DNA from: Deltaproteobacteria bacterium
Lineage (GTDB): Bacteria; Desulfobacterota; Desulfuromonadia; Geobacterales; Pseudopelobacteraceae
Assembly (NCBI GenBank): GCA_021778115.1
Contig: JAJYCS010000001.1
Span: 1-64,000, forward strand
Reading direction: 5' to 3'
Length of the DNA stretch: 64,000 nucleotides
The notes under the pieces are model-generated. The model ran no database searches, was not told the origin of the DNA, and was given only the letters and a program-made list of their open reading frames with translations. How positions within the stretch are numbered: position 1 is the stretch's first letter; the number at the start of each line of letters is the position of its first letter. This document shows positions 8,877 through 18,027 of this stretch, in pieces. Position numbers and translations under genes: made by a program.

Positions 8877-11081
8877 ATGGACCTTCTCGCCCATCTGAAC
8901 AAGCCGCAGAAACAGGCCGTGCTGCACGGCGTGGGTCCGCTTTTGATCCTGGCCGGCGCCGGCTCCGGCAAGACCCGTGTCATCACTCACCGTATCGCTT
9001 ACCTGATCCGGGAGCGCGGCGTGCGTCCGGCGCAGATCCTGGCAGTGACCTTCACCAACAAGGCGGCCAAGGAGATGGCCGAGCGGGTGCGTCACCTGCT
9101 TGCCAGTAACGACATCCCCCTGGTAGCCACCTTCCACGCCACCTGCGGCCGCATCCTGCGCAACGAGATCCACCACCTGGGCTATGACCGGAACTTCGTG
9201 ATCTACGACGACAAGGACAGCGAGCGGCTGCTCAAGGAGCTGCTCAAAGAGCTGGACCTGGACGAGAAGCGCTTTCCGCCCAATGCCGTGGGGGCCAGGA
9301 TCGATGACTGCAAGAACCGCGGCCTCTGGCCCGACGAACTGGAGAGCGGCGATATCTGGAACCAGCGCTTCATCCAGATCTATGCCGCCTACCAGGACCG
9401 CCTCAAACGCAGCAACGCCCTTGATTTCGGCGATCTGATCCTGCTGGCCGTGCGCCTGCTCGAACAGCATCCGCAGGTGCTGCAGCGCTGGCAGGAACGG
9501 TTTCAGTGGCTGCTGGTGGATGAGTACCAGGACACCAACCCGGTGCAGTATCGTCTGATTCGGCTCCTGGCCGGCGAGCGCCGCAACCTGTGTGTGGTGG
9601 GGGACGACGACCAGTCGATCTATTCCTGGCGCGGGGCCGACATCCGCAATATCCTGGAGTTCGAAAAGGATTTTCCCGACGTGACCGTGATCCGGTTGGA
9701 GCAGAACTACCGCTCCTCCGGCACGATTCTGAAAGCGGCCGGGGCGGTGGTGGCCAAGAACTTCGGCCGCAAGGGCAAGACGCTCTGGACCGAGAACCCC
9801 GACGGTGAGCCGATCCGGGTGGTACGGCTGGAGAGCGATCGTGACGAGGCCCGTTTTGTGGCCAGCGAGCTCAGGAACCTGCAACGTCATGCCCTCCCCC
9901 TGACCGACATGGCGGTCTTTTACCGTACCAACGCCCAGTCGCGGCTGGTGGAAGAGGCGCTGGTGGCGGACGGCCTGCCGTACCACATCGTGGGCGGCGT
10001 CCGGTTCTATGCCCGCCTGGAGGTCAAGGACATCCTGGCCTACCTGCGGCTGCTGGAGAATCCGGCCGACGAGCTGTCGCTGAAACGGATCATCAACGTG
10101 CCGCCCCGCGGCATCGGTGCTGCCACGGTGGACAAGATCGCCGAGCTGGCCAGCCGGCAGGGGGTAAGCCTGCTGACCGCCCTGCAGCAGGCCGGTCAGG
10201 GCGGCCTGCTGGCCAGTGGGCCACGGGGCAAGGTGGCGGCCTTCAGTGACCTGCTGCAGCGTTTCAGCAGTATGGTCACCACACGGCCCCTGCCGCAACT
10301 GGTGCGGGCGGTGATGGAGGAGAGCGGCTATCTGGATCGTCTGCGGCAGAGCCGCGACGATGACGACAGCGAACGGCTGGAAAACTTGGAACAGCTCCAG
10401 GCTGCGGTGGAGGAGTTCAGCGACGCCAATCCGGAGGCGGGCCTGTCCGGCTTCCTGGAACAGGTGGCGCTGGTGGCCGATCTGGAACGGGGGGAGGCCG
10501 GTACGCCGTCGGTGACCCTGATGACCCTGCATGCCGCCAAGGGACTCGAGTTCAAGGCGGTCTTCATGATCGGCATGGAGGAGCGCTTGTTCCCCCATGT
10601 GCGGGCCCTGGACGACCTGGACGGTATGGAGGAGGAACGCCGCCTCTGCTACGTGGGGATGACCCGCGCCCGGGAACGGCTCTATCTGCTGCATGCCCGG
10701 CGGCGGCAGCTGTTCGGCCAGGAACAGGCCAACCTGGCGTCCCGCTTTCTGCGGGATATCCCGCCGGAGCTCCTGGCCGAGGCAGCGGAGCCGTCCTGGG
10801 GCCATCGCCGGGAAAACCGGCAGGGCAACCAGGAGCGCCAGCCCGAGGTACACCGCCTGGCAGCCGTCAATGCCGCCCTTGCCGAGGTGGAGCGGATCCC
10901 GGAACCGCCGGATGAAGAGGGGGGGATCTATGTGGGGATGCGGGTCCGTCACGCCACCTTCGGCGCCGGCACGGTCAGGAAGGTTGAGGGGCACGGTGAG
11001 GGGCAGAAGGTGATCGTCTGGTTCGCCGCCGTGGGCCCCAAGAAGCTGATGGCCCGTTTTGCCGGTCTGGAGAGGGTGTAG
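8877..11081 (+). CDS. pcrA: UvrD/PcrA-type ATP-dependent DNA helicase
   Basis: A 734-residue superfamily 1 3'-5' helicase used in excision repair and in clearing proteins from DNA. Motifs in order: Walker A GAGSGKT, VTFTNKAAKEM, Walker B VDEYQDTN, GDDDQSIYSWRGA, QNYRSS, TLMTLHAAKGLEF and GMTRARERLYL. The last ~50 residues (VGMRVRHATFGAGTV) form the Tudor-like tail of PcrA that contacts RNA polymerase, which favours PcrA over Rep. The start fits the conserved N-terminus but has no Shine-Dalgarno. Confidence 0.95.
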   Translation: MDLLAHLNKPQKQAVLHGVGPLLILAGAGSGKTRVITHRIAYLIRERGVRPAQILAVTFTNKAAKEMAERVRHLLASNDIPLVATFHATCGRILRNEIHHLGYDRNFVIYDDKDSERLLKELLKELDLDEKRFPPNAVGARIDDCKNRGLWPDELESGDIWNQRFIQIYAAYQDRLKRSNALDFGDLILLAVRLLEQHPQVLQRWQERFQWLLVDEYQDTNPVQYRLIRLLAGERRNLCVVGDDDQSIYSWRGADIRNILEFEKDFPDVTVIRLEQNYRSSGTILKAAGAVVAKNFGRKGKTLWTENPDGEPIRVVRLESDRDEARFVASELRNLQRHALPLTDMAVFYRTNAQSRLVEEALVADGLPYHIVGGVRFYARLEVKDILAYLRLLENPADELSLKRIINVPPRGIGAATVDKIAELASRQGVSLLTALQQAGQGGLLASGPRGKVAAFSDLLQRFSSMVTTRPLPQLVRAVMEESGYLDRLRQSRDDDDSERLENLEQLQAAVEEFSDANPEAGLSGFLEQVALVADLERGEAGTPSVTLMTLHAAKGLEFKAVFMIGMEERLFPHVRALDDLDGMEEERRLCYVGMTRARERLYLLHARRRQLFGQEQANLASRFLRDIPPELLAEAAEPSWGHRRENRQGNQERQPEVHRLAAVNAALAEVERIPEPPDEEGGIYVGMRVRHATFGAGTVRKVEGHGEGQKVIVWFAAVGPKKLMARFAGLERV

Positions 11082-11092
11082 CTGGGGGCGCC

Positions 11093-11950
11093 ATGGGGAG
11101 CTACGCGGGCAGGCTGTTCAGTCTCCTCGACCGGGTAACCCCGTGGCGGGCCTTCCTCCTCTCCTGCGTCATGGTGGTGGGGATCGCCCTGCTTGACTAC
11201 CTGACCGGCGAATACTCCCTCGTCCCGCTCTATCTCCTGGCGATCTTCGTGAGCGCGTGGTCAGCCGGCGCTGCCGCCACGCTGGCGATATGGTTTATGA
11301 GCGCCTGTGGCAGCATGTTTGCCGACTCCTTTCAGCCGGTGAGCTATCCGGCGGTCCATTACTGGAACAGCGCTACCGAGGTGCTGGTGATGCTGCTGTT
11401 TGTCTTTCTGATCCTGGAGGTGCGGAGGCTCTATAACGCGGAACAGCTGCTGGCCCGCTCCGATCCCCTTACCGGGTTGCAGAACCGGCGCAGTTTCTTT
11501 GAGCAGCTCCGCCATGAGACGGAGGTCACCCGGCGCTACCGGCGCCCTTTGACGTTGGTCTATTGTGATCTCGACCGTTTCAAGCAGGTAAACGATTCCC
11601 TGGGGCATGAGGCCGGGGATCGGCTTTTGCTTGCGGTGGCAGCCACCCTGCGCAAGGGGCTGCGGGCCACGGATTACCAGGCCCGGCTCGGCGGGGACGA
11701 GTTTGCCCTCCTGCTGCCGGAGACCGGACCGGAAGCGGCACGCGAGGTGGTGGAGAAGGTGCGTCGCGACCTGATGGAGACTATGCGGCGGCACGGCTGG
11801 CCGGTAACCTTCAGCATGGGGGTGGTGACCATCCACGCCGTTGACCGTCCCCCGGAAGGGCTGCTGGGGGTAGCCGATGCGCTGATGTATCGCGTCAAGA
11901 CCGGCGGTAAGAATGCCGTCATCTATGAGGAGTATCCGTCACCATGCTGA
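11093..11950 (+). CDS. Membrane-anchored diguanylate cyclase (GGDEF)
   Basis: A 285-residue protein. The first ~105 residues contain three or four membrane helices without a recognisable sensor family; a GGDEF domain (~120-280) follows with an intact RLGGDEFALL active site and the DPLTGLQNRR entry motif. It should make c-di-GMP at the inner membrane. It starts 11 bases after pcrA ends, and its 3' end overlaps ilvA by 7 bases, so it is probably cotranscribed with both. No RxxD inhibitory site is obvious before the active site. Confidence 0.9.
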   Translation: MGSYAGRLFSLLDRVTPWRAFLLSCVMVVGIALLDYLTGEYSLVPLYLLAIFVSAWSAGAAATLAIWFMSACGSMFADSFQPVSYPAVHYWNSATEVLVMLLFVFLILEVRRLYNAEQLLARSDPLTGLQNRRSFFEQLRHETEVTRRYRRPLTLVYCDLDRFKQVNDSLGHEAGDRLLLAVAATLRKGLRATDYQARLGGDEFALLLPETGPEAAREVVEKVRRDLMETMRRHGWPVTFSMGVVTIHAVDRPPEGLLGVADALMYRVKTGGKNAVIYEEYPSPC

Positions 11951-13149
11951 CCTACGGCCTGATCCAGGAAGCGGCCGACCGCCTGAAGAAACGGGTCCGC
12001 CATACCGAGCTGATCGCCTCGCCCCCGTTCAGTGAACAGCTTGGGCATCCGGTCCTCTTCAAGTGTGAAAACCTCCAGAAGACCGGGGCCTTCAAGCTGC
12101 GGGGCGCCATGAACTTCATGACCGCCCATCCCCGCGGCAGCCTGGCCCAGGGGGTGACCGCCGCCTCGGCCGGCAACCACGCCCAGGGGGTCGCCTTCGG
12201 CGCCGACCTGCTGGGGATACCGGCCCGTATCTTCATGCCGGAGAGCACCCCTCCCCAGAAGGTGCAGGCCACCCGGGACCTGGGGGCCGAGGTGCTGCTG
12301 ACCGGGGCCAACTTCGACGAGTCCTTCGCCGCGGCCCAACAGGACAGTGCTCAGCACGGCACGGTCTTCATCCACCCCTTTGATGATCCGCTGGTGATGG
12401 CCGGCCAGGGGACCATCGGGCTGGAGATCCTGCGCCAGCTGCCCGAGGTTGATACCGTGATCGTGCCGATCGGCGGTGGAGGCCTGCTTGCCGGTATCGT
12501 CACCGCCATCAAGGAGACCCACCCCCAGGTACGGGTGGTGGGGGTGGAATCGGCGGCAGCCCCCTGCATGTACCGGGCGGTGCGGGATAACCGGATCAGT
12601 GAGGTCCCCTTGCGCTCGACCATCGCCGACGGCATCGCGGTGAAGAAGGCCGGTCAGGCCACCATGCCGATCATCCGGCGACTGGTGGATGATCTGGTGC
12701 TGGTGGAGGAGGAGGAGATCGCCCTGGCCATCGTGGCGTTGCTGGAACGGGGAAAGTTGCTGGTTGAAGGGGCCGGCGCGGTGCCCCTGGCCGCCTTGCT
12801 GAATCACCGGATCAAGGGGAATTTGGGGAGGACGGTCTGCCTCCTCTCCGGCGGCAACATCGATGTCCGGACCCTGGCGGTGGTGGTTGAGCGGGGACTT
12901 CTGGCGGCCAGCCGTTACCTGAAGCTGCGGATCGAGCTGGCCGATACCCCCGGTGCCCTGGCCTCCCTGGCCGCCGATCTGGCGGCGCTGCGGGCCAATA
13001 TCCACGACATCACCCACGACCGACGCACCAGGGGGGTGATGCTGGGGAGCACGGCCGTGTTGTTGCTGCTGGAGACCAGGGGACGGGATCATGCGGCGGA
13101 GATCGTGGCCGGCCTGCAACGACAGGGCTATCAGCTGGCCCAGGAATAA
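11944..13149 (+). CDS. ilvA: Threonine ammonia-lyase with C-terminal ACT domain
   Basis: A 401-residue PLP enzyme deaminating L-threonine to 2-oxobutanoate, the first step of isoleucine synthesis by this route. The Schiff-base lysine is K51 (KTGAFKLRGA), the substrate loop is SAGNHAQG and the phosphate-binding loop is GGGGLLAG. The last ~75 residues form one ACT domain, as in the shorter catabolic-type enzymes rather than the ~510-residue biosynthetic type with two. The start overlaps the upstream GGDEF gene. Confidence 0.93.
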   Translation: MLTYGLIQEAADRLKKRVRHTELIASPPFSEQLGHPVLFKCENLQKTGAFKLRGAMNFMTAHPRGSLAQGVTAASAGNHAQGVAFGADLLGIPARIFMPESTPPQKVQATRDLGAEVLLTGANFDESFAAAQQDSAQHGTVFIHPFDDPLVMAGQGTIGLEILRQLPEVDTVIVPIGGGGLLAGIVTAIKETHPQVRVVGVESAAAPCMYRAVRDNRISEVPLRSTIADGIAVKKAGQATMPIIRRLVDDLVLVEEEEIALAIVALLERGKLLVEGAGAVPLAALLNHRIKGNLGRTVCLLSGGNIDVRTLAVVVERGLLAASRYLKLRIELADTPGALASLAADLAALRANIHDITHDRRTRGVMLGSTAVLLLLETRGRDHAAEIVAGLQRQGYQLAQE

Positions 13150-13176
13150 CGGAGCGGATTGCGTGGTGGGTGTACG

Positions 13177-14184
13177 ATGCAGATACTGGTAACCGGCGCG
13201 GCCGGCTTCATCGGTTTTCACCTCTGTCAGCGCTTGCTGGACCGGGGTGAGCAGGTGATCGGCCTGGACAACCTGAACGACTACTACCCGGTGGCCCTGA
13301 AGGAGGCCCGTCTGGACCGGCTCCTCCAACGGCCGGACTTCCGTTTTGTCCGGGCGGGGCTGGAGGACCGGTCGGCGATGGAGGCCCTGTTCAGCGCCAA
13401 CCGGTTCCGTTGCGTGATCAACCTGGCGGCCCAGGCCGGGGTCCGCTACTCCCTGCAGAATCCCCACGCCTATCTGGAGAGCAACCTGGCCGGGTTCCTC
13501 AATATCCTTGAAGGATGCCGCAGGCAGGAGGTGGGGCACCTGGTCTACGCCTCTTCAAGCTCGGTCTATGGTGCAAACCGGGCCATGCCGTTCTCCACCC
13601 GGCATCCAGCCGATCACCCACTCTCGCTCTACGGTGCCACCAAGAAGGCCAATGAGGCCCTGGCTCACAGCTACGCCGCCATGTACGGTCTCCCCGCCAC
13701 CGGTCTGCGTTTTTTCACTGTCTACGGTCCCTGGGGACGCCCCGACATGGCCTACTTCTCCTTCACCCGGGCGATCCTGGAGGGGCGGCCGATCGACGTC
13801 TATAATCAGGGCCGGATGCAGCGGGATTTTACCTATATTGACGACATCGTGGAGGGGATCATACGGGTGGCCGACCGTCCGGCCGCTCCCGATCCGGCCT
13901 GGGATCCGGTCGCCCCCGATCCCGGCCGCAGCTGCGTTCCCTGGCGCCTCTACAACATCGGCAATCATCAGCCGGTGGAGCTGTTGCAGTTTATCGGGAT
14001 ACTGGAGGAGTGTCTGGGGAAAAAGGCGGTGAAGAACCTCCTGCCGCTGCAGGTGGGTGATGTCCCCGCCACCTGCGCCGATGTGGCGGATCTGATGGCC
14101 GACACCGGCTTCAGACCGGCCACCGGCATCGCCGATGGCCTTGCCCGTTTTGTGGCCTGGTACCGTGGGTATTATCGGGTCTGA
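13177..14184 (+). CDS. NAD-dependent epimerase, UDP-glucuronate 4-epimerase type
   Basis: A 335-residue extended short-chain dehydrogenase/epimerase. The NAD-binding motif GAAGFIGFHL is at the N-terminus, the catalytic YxxxK is in SLYGATKKAN, and QAGVRYSL plus FFTVYGPWGRPDMA are typical of the CapI/LspL group making UDP-galacturonate for surface polysaccharide. I choose the ATG at 13177; a TTG at 13159 behind GGAG is the alternative. It is convergent with the TlpA-like gene. Confidence 0.85.
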   Translation: MQILVTGAAGFIGFHLCQRLLDRGEQVIGLDNLNDYYPVALKEARLDRLLQRPDFRFVRAGLEDRSAMEALFSANRFRCVINLAAQAGVRYSLQNPHAYLESNLAGFLNILEGCRRQEVGHLVYASSSSVYGANRAMPFSTRHPADHPLSLYGATKKANEALAHSYAAMYGLPATGLRFFTVYGPWGRPDMAYFSFTRAILEGRPIDVYNQGRMQRDFTYIDDIVEGIIRVADRPAAPDPAWDPVAPDPGRSCVPWRLYNIGNHQPVELLQFIGILEECLGKKAVKNLLPLQVGDVPATCADVADLMADTGFRPATGIADGLARFVAWYRGYYRV

Positions 14185-14201
14185 GAGGGGTTGCGGCAGT
14201 C

Positions 14202-14720
14202 TCAGGGGGTGGCCAGCTGTTTTTTAACCAGGGCCTCGATAAGCTGGCCGGCATTGTCGGAGAAGCCCATGAACTGTTCCTGGACGATTCCCCGTTTGTC
14301 GATCAGGAACAGCACCGGCAGGGCGCGGATACCGTACGCATCCTGAATCCGGTTGCCGGCGCTGACGATCTGGTACGGGATCCGTTTCTCCTGGACAAAG
14401 GCCTTGAGGCTCCGCTCGCTCCCCTCATCCACGTTCATCCCGACGATCTGCAGCCCCTGTTTGCCGTACTTGCGGTACAGTCCGGCAAGGAACGGGATCG
14501 ATTCCCGGCAGGGGGGACACCAGGTGGCCCAGAAGTCCAGTATCACCACCGAACCTTTGAGGCCGGTGATGGAGAGGGGCTGCCCGGTGAGGGAGAAGAC
14601 CCTGAAGTCGGGGGCCGGCTGTCCCTTGCGGGGGATGGCCATGGCCGTGGCGGTGGTCATGAGAAGGGCTGCCGTGCAGAGTACGGCAGCCCGTTTCAGG
14701 CGTACGGCAAGGGACGGCAT
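14202..14720 (-). CDS. TlpA/ResA-like periplasmic thiol-disulfide oxidoreductase
   Basis: A 172-residue exported thioredoxin-fold protein. A signal peptide (~1-28) is followed by the redox motif WATWCPPCRES and the cis-Pro region RALPVLFLI. It probably reduces disulfides in the periplasm, for example in apocytochrome c haem motifs. It starts 4 bases after trxA ends on the same strand, pairing a cytoplasmic and an exported thioredoxin. The haem/ccsB operon is just upstream in the opposite direction. Confidence 0.9.
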   Translation of the reverse strand: MPSLAVRLKRAAVLCTAALLMTTATAMAIPRKGQPAPDFRVFSLTGQPLSITGLKGSVVILDFWATWCPPCRESIPFLAGLYRKYGKQGLQIVGMNVDEGSERSLKAFVQEKRIPYQIVSAGNRIQDAYGIRALPVLFLIDKRGIVQEQFMGFSDNAGQLIEALVKKQLATP

Positions 14721-14724
14721 CGGG

Positions 14725-15054
14725 TTAGAGCGCCTTGGCGATCAGGGCATCCAGCTGGGACTTGGGCACCGCCCCCACCACCTGGTCCAGGACAGCCCCG
14801 CCCTTGAACAGGATCAGGGTAGGGATGCCACGCACCCCGTATTTGCCGGGGGTTGCCGGGTTGTCGTCCACATTAACCTTGCCCACCTTTACCTTGCCGC
14901 TGTAATCGTCGGCCACGGCGTCAATAAGGGGAGCAATCGCCTTGCAGGGGGCGCACCAGGTAGCCCAGAAATCCACCAGCACCGGGATATCGGACTGCAG
15001 GACCTCACGGTCGAAATTGGCATCGGTAAAGGTCATCACTTTGTCGCTGGCCAT
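14725..15054 (-). CDS. trxA: Thioredoxin
   Basis: A 109-residue cytoplasmic thioredoxin of usual length. The redox motif is WATWCAPCK rather than the common WCGPC, and the cis-Pro loop is [14 protein letters not shown] lies 7 bases upstream of the ATG. First gene of a two-gene unit with the TlpA-like protein. Confidence 0.95.
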   Translation of the reverse strand: MASDKVMTFTDANFDREVLQSDIPVLVDFWATWCAPCKAIAPLIDAVADDYSGKVKVGKVNVDDNPATPGKYGVRGIPTLILFKGGAVLDQVVGAVPKSQLDALIAKAL

Positions 15055-15091
15055 GAAACGCCTCCTTCTGACGATGTATTCAAGTTTTGGA

Positions 15092-15119
15092 ATGATACTG
15101 CGGTGGATAATTTTTGCAA
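15092..15119 (-). promoter_or_regulatory. Probable sigma-70 promoter for trxA
   Basis: On the minus strand TTGCAA, 16 bases, TATCAT. It lies in the divergent gap between trxA and the haem operon. On the plus strand a GATAAT -10-like hexamer (15106-15111) could serve the haem operon but has no good -35. Confidence 0.5.
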
Positions 15120-15146
15120 GTGGAAACTTTTCCTTAAGGAACTCTC

Positions 15147-15815
15147 ATGACCGCATTGAACCTGACTTTACAGGTTGAGCGCCGGCGGGCGGTGCTGGTG
15201 GGTGGGGGCGTCGTCGCGGCACGGAAGGGGGCGGTCCTGCGTCGTGCCGGCCTCTGTCTGACGGTGGTGGCGCCGCAGTTGCACCCCTCTCTCGCCGACT
15301 GGGTCACCGCAGGAGAGGTTGCGTGGCTCCCCCGTCCCTACCGGACCGATGACCTACAGGGGGCCTTCCTGGTAGTGGCGGCCACCGGTCTGCGGGAGGT
15401 GAACCGTCAGGTGGCCCTGGACGCCCATCGTTTGGGCCTGCTGGTCACGGTCGTCGACGCTCCCCGGGAGGGGAACTGCACCTTTCCGGCCATCCTGCAG
15501 CGGGGCGATCTGCAGGTGGCGGTCAGTACCGGCGGCCATCTTCCCCCCTTTGCCGCTGCGGTGCGTGATGAACTGGCCCAGGTGCTGGATGAGGTCTACG
15601 CCGAGGCCCTCGATCTGTTGACCCCGTACCGTGAAAAGCTGTTGACGCTGGGACAGGGTCACACGTACAATACCCACTTCATTAAAAAATTGCTGGCCGC
15701 CGGATTGCTGCAGCTCCTGCGACGTGGCGACCGGGTAGCCGCCGCCGCGCTGATCCGGCAGCACCTGTCCGGCACCGGGGACTCCCCCGATCCACTGCCG
15801 GAGGCCCGGCACTGA
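15147..15815 (+). CDS. Precorrin-2 dehydrogenase / sirohydrochlorin ferrochelatase (CysG N-terminal type)
   Basis: A 222-residue protein like the N-terminal half of CysG/Met8p. It oxidises precorrin-2 to sirohydrochlorin and may insert iron to give sirohaem. The NAD-binding motif VLVGGGVVAARK is at the N-terminus; the dimer motif GNCTFPAILQRGDLQVAVST follows. The methyltransferase half is supplied by the cobA-hemD fusion at the end of the operon. TAAGGA precedes the ATG. First gene of the haem operon. Confidence 0.9.
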   Translation: MTALNLTLQVERRRAVLVGGGVVAARKGAVLRRAGLCLTVVAPQLHPSLADWVTAGEVAWLPRPYRTDDLQGAFLVVAATGLREVNRQVALDAHRLGLLVTVVDAPREGNCTFPAILQRGDLQVAVSTGGHLPPFAAAVRDELAQVLDEVYAEALDLLTPYREKLLTLGQGHTYNTHFIKKLLAAGLLQLLRRGDRVAAAALIRQHLSGTGDSPDPLPEARH

Positions 15816-15825
15816 GGTTCTCCCG

Positions 15826-16644
15826 ATGATGATCCAGATCTCCTTTTACCTGACCATGGCGCTGTACGGTATCACCACCCTGCTGTACCTCGCCTGCCTC
15901 CTCCGTGCGGCCCCCTGCTGGGCCGTGGCGGCCCGTCGCCTGCTGATAGCCGGTTTTCTGACCCACTGTCTGGCCACCATCCATCGCTACATCGCCGCGG
16001 GGCACCTGCCGATCACCAATATGCATGAGTCCCTCTCCTTCTTCGCCCTCTCGCTGGTGGCGGCCTACCTCTATTTCGAGTTCCGCTTCAAGGTCTCCAC
16101 CCTGGGCTCCTTTGTCATGCCGGTGGCCCTGCTGATGATCATCGGCTCCAGCACCTTTCCCCAGGCCCTGCGTCCGCTCAACCCGGCCCTGGAGTCGGCC
16201 TGGATCTATTCCCACACCATTTTGGCCTTTGGCGCCTACGCCTTCTTTACCATCGCCTGTGGCGTGGCCGCCATGTACCTGATCCAGTCCCATTTTCTGA
16301 AGAAGAAACAGTTGGGGCCGCTCTTCAAGAAGCTCCCCTCCCTGGACACCCTGGACGAGATCGGCTACCGCTGTCTCTCCTTCGGCTTCCCGCTGCTAAC
16401 CCTGGCCATCATCACCGGCGCCATCTGGGCGGCTCAGGCCTGGGGGAGCTACTGGAGCTGGGACCCGAAAGAGACCTGGTCCCTCATCACCTGGTTCGTC
16501 TTCGCCGCTCTGTTGCACGGGCGGCTCACCACCGGCTGGCGCGGACGGCGGGCCGCCTGGCTCACCGTGGCCGGTTTTCTGATCATGCTCTTTACCTTCA
16601 TCGGGGTGAACCTCTGGATCCCCGGTCTGCACAGTTATAACTAA
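15826..16644 (+). CDS. ccsB: Cytochrome c biogenesis protein CcsB (ResC/CcsA-like)
   Basis: A 272-residue polytopic inner-membrane protein. It carries the haem-handling tryptophan-rich motif [15 protein letters not shown] and conserved histidines of the CcsA/CcmC family. With a ResB-like partner it exports haem and attaches it to apocytochrome CXXCH motifs in system II. No resB is in the window. It lies between haem genes with gaps of 10-13 bases, matching haem supply to cytochrome maturation in a cytochrome-rich cell. Naming between CcsA and CcsB varies. Confidence 0.9.
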   Translation: MMIQISFYLTMALYGITTLLYLACLLRAAPCWAVAARRLLIAGFLTHCLATIHRYIAAGHLPITNMHESLSFFALSLVAAYLYFEFRFKVSTLGSFVMPVALLMIIGSSTFPQALRPLNPALESAWIYSHTILAFGAYAFFTIACGVAAMYLIQSHFLKKKQLGPLFKKLPSLDTLDEIGYRCLSFGFPLLTLAIITGAIWAAQAWGSYWSWDPKETWSLITWFVFAALLHGRLTTGWRGRRAAWLTVAGFLIMLFTFIGVNLWIPGLHSYN

Positions 16645-16657
16645 GGGACGGCGCACG

Positions 16658-17962
16658 ATGAACATTATCGTTGTCGGCCTCTCCCATAAAACCGCCTCGG
16701 TGGAGATACGAGAAAAGGTGGCCTTCTCCCCCAACAGCATCGAGCAGCCGCTTAAGGCCCTGCTCATGCTGGAAGGGATCGTTGAAGGGGTGATCGTCTC
16801 CACCTGCAACCGGGTGGAGATCTACGCCACCACCCGTGACATCGCCGGCGGTATCGGCCGGATCCGGCGGTTTCTGGCCGATTGGCACCACCTCCCCTTC
16901 GACCTCATCGAACCACACCTCTACAGCTACCACGGCGAGACGGCCATCCGCCACGTCTTCCGGGTGGCCTCCTCCCTGGACTCGATGGTGGTGGGGGAGC
17001 CCCAGATATTGGGGCAGATCAAGACCTCCTACGGCTATGCCGCCGAGTACGGCACCTCCGGCGTCATCCTGAACCGCTTCCTGCACAAGGCGTTCTCCGT
17101 GGCCAAGCGGGTCCGTACCGAGACCAGGATCGCCTCCTCGGCGGTCTCCGTCTCCTTTGCCGCGGTGGAGCTGGCCCGCAAGATCTTCGACAGCCTCTCG
17201 GACAAGACCGTGCTGCTGATCGGCGCCGGCGAGATGTGCGAGCTGGCGGCGCGCCACTTCCTCACCAACGGTGCCAAGGGGGTGCTGGTTACCAATAGGA
17301 CCTTCGCCAAGGCCCAGCGTCTGGCCGAGGAGTTCGCCGGTGAGGCGATCCCCTTTGAGGAGCTGTTCGACCACCTCCACAAGGCCGATATCATCCTCAC
17401 CTCCACCGGCGCCCCCCACTGCATCGTCGCCCCCAAGGACTTAAAGCCGGTGATCCAGCGGCGTCGGATGAAGCCGATGTTCTTCATCGACATTGCGGTG
17501 CCGCGGGACATCGATCCGGCGGTGAACGATCTGGACGCGGTCTACCTCTACGATCTGGACGACCTGCAACAGGTGGTGGCGGCCAATCTGGAGGGCCGCC
17601 GGCAGGAGGCGGAAAAGGCGGAGGCGATCATCGCCGAGGAGATCATCCAGTTCCACAAATGGGTGGCCACCCTGGAGGTGACCCCCACCATCGTGGCCCT
17701 GCGTAGGCAGTTTGACCATCTGCGCCATGCCGAGCTAGCCCGGACCCTGGTGGCCTGGAAGGATGCCCCGCCGGATGCCGAGAAGCGGCTTGAGGCGTTG
17801 ACGGCGGCCCTGGTGAACAAGATCCTGCATCACCCCACCGTGGCCTTGAAAAAAGGCGGCCAGGGGAACCGCACCGATCTCTATCTTGATGCCCTGCGGG
17901 CCCTGTTCGACCTTGAGACGCCGGCTCCGGTGGATGACGATGCGGCCGATACGGAGGAGTAG
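16658..17962 (+). CDS. hemA: Glutamyl-tRNA reductase
   Basis: A 434-residue enzyme for the first committed step of the C5 haem pathway, reducing Glu-tRNA to glutamate-1-semialdehyde with NADPH. The catalytic Cys is C50 in [10 protein letters not shown]. The NADPH-binding motif is [10 protein letters not shown] (~190), and the C-terminal ~100 residues form the helical dimerisation domain. It follows ccsB by 13 bases. Confidence 0.96.
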   Translation: MNIIVVGLSHKTASVEIREKVAFSPNSIEQPLKALLMLEGIVEGVIVSTCNRVEIYATTRDIAGGIGRIRRFLADWHHLPFDLIEPHLYSYHGETAIRHVFRVASSLDSMVVGEPQILGQIKTSYGYAAEYGTSGVILNRFLHKAFSVAKRVRTETRIASSAVSVSFAAVELARKIFDSLSDKTVLLIGAGEMCELAARHFLTNGAKGVLVTNRTFAKAQRLAEEFAGEAIPFEELFDHLHKADIILTSTGAPHCIVAPKDLKPVIQRRRMKPMFFIDIAVPRDIDPAVNDLDAVYLYDLDDLQQVVAANLEGRRQEAEKAEAIIAEEIIQFHKWVATLEVTPTIVALRRQFDHLRHAELARTLVAWKDAPPDAEKRLEALTAALVNKILHHPTVALKKGGQGNRTDLYLDALRALFDLETPAPVDDDAADTEE

Positions 17963-18027
17963 CCGGATGCCGGACGCCGCTCGTCCGACCGTTTGCCGCC
18001 TGCCGGGCAGGGGATAGGGGCTCCGAC

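Noticed and set aside
8679-10994. 771-residue minus-strand ORF
   Set aside because: It lies antisense to pcrA, whose helicase motifs are complete. Long antisense ORFs are common in GC-rich coding DNA, and the translation is Gln/His/Pro-rich without a domain.
11923-13539. 538-residue minus-strand ORF
   Set aside because: Antisense to ilvA and the epimerase, both clearly real; composition is Gly/His/Gln-rich shadow sequence.
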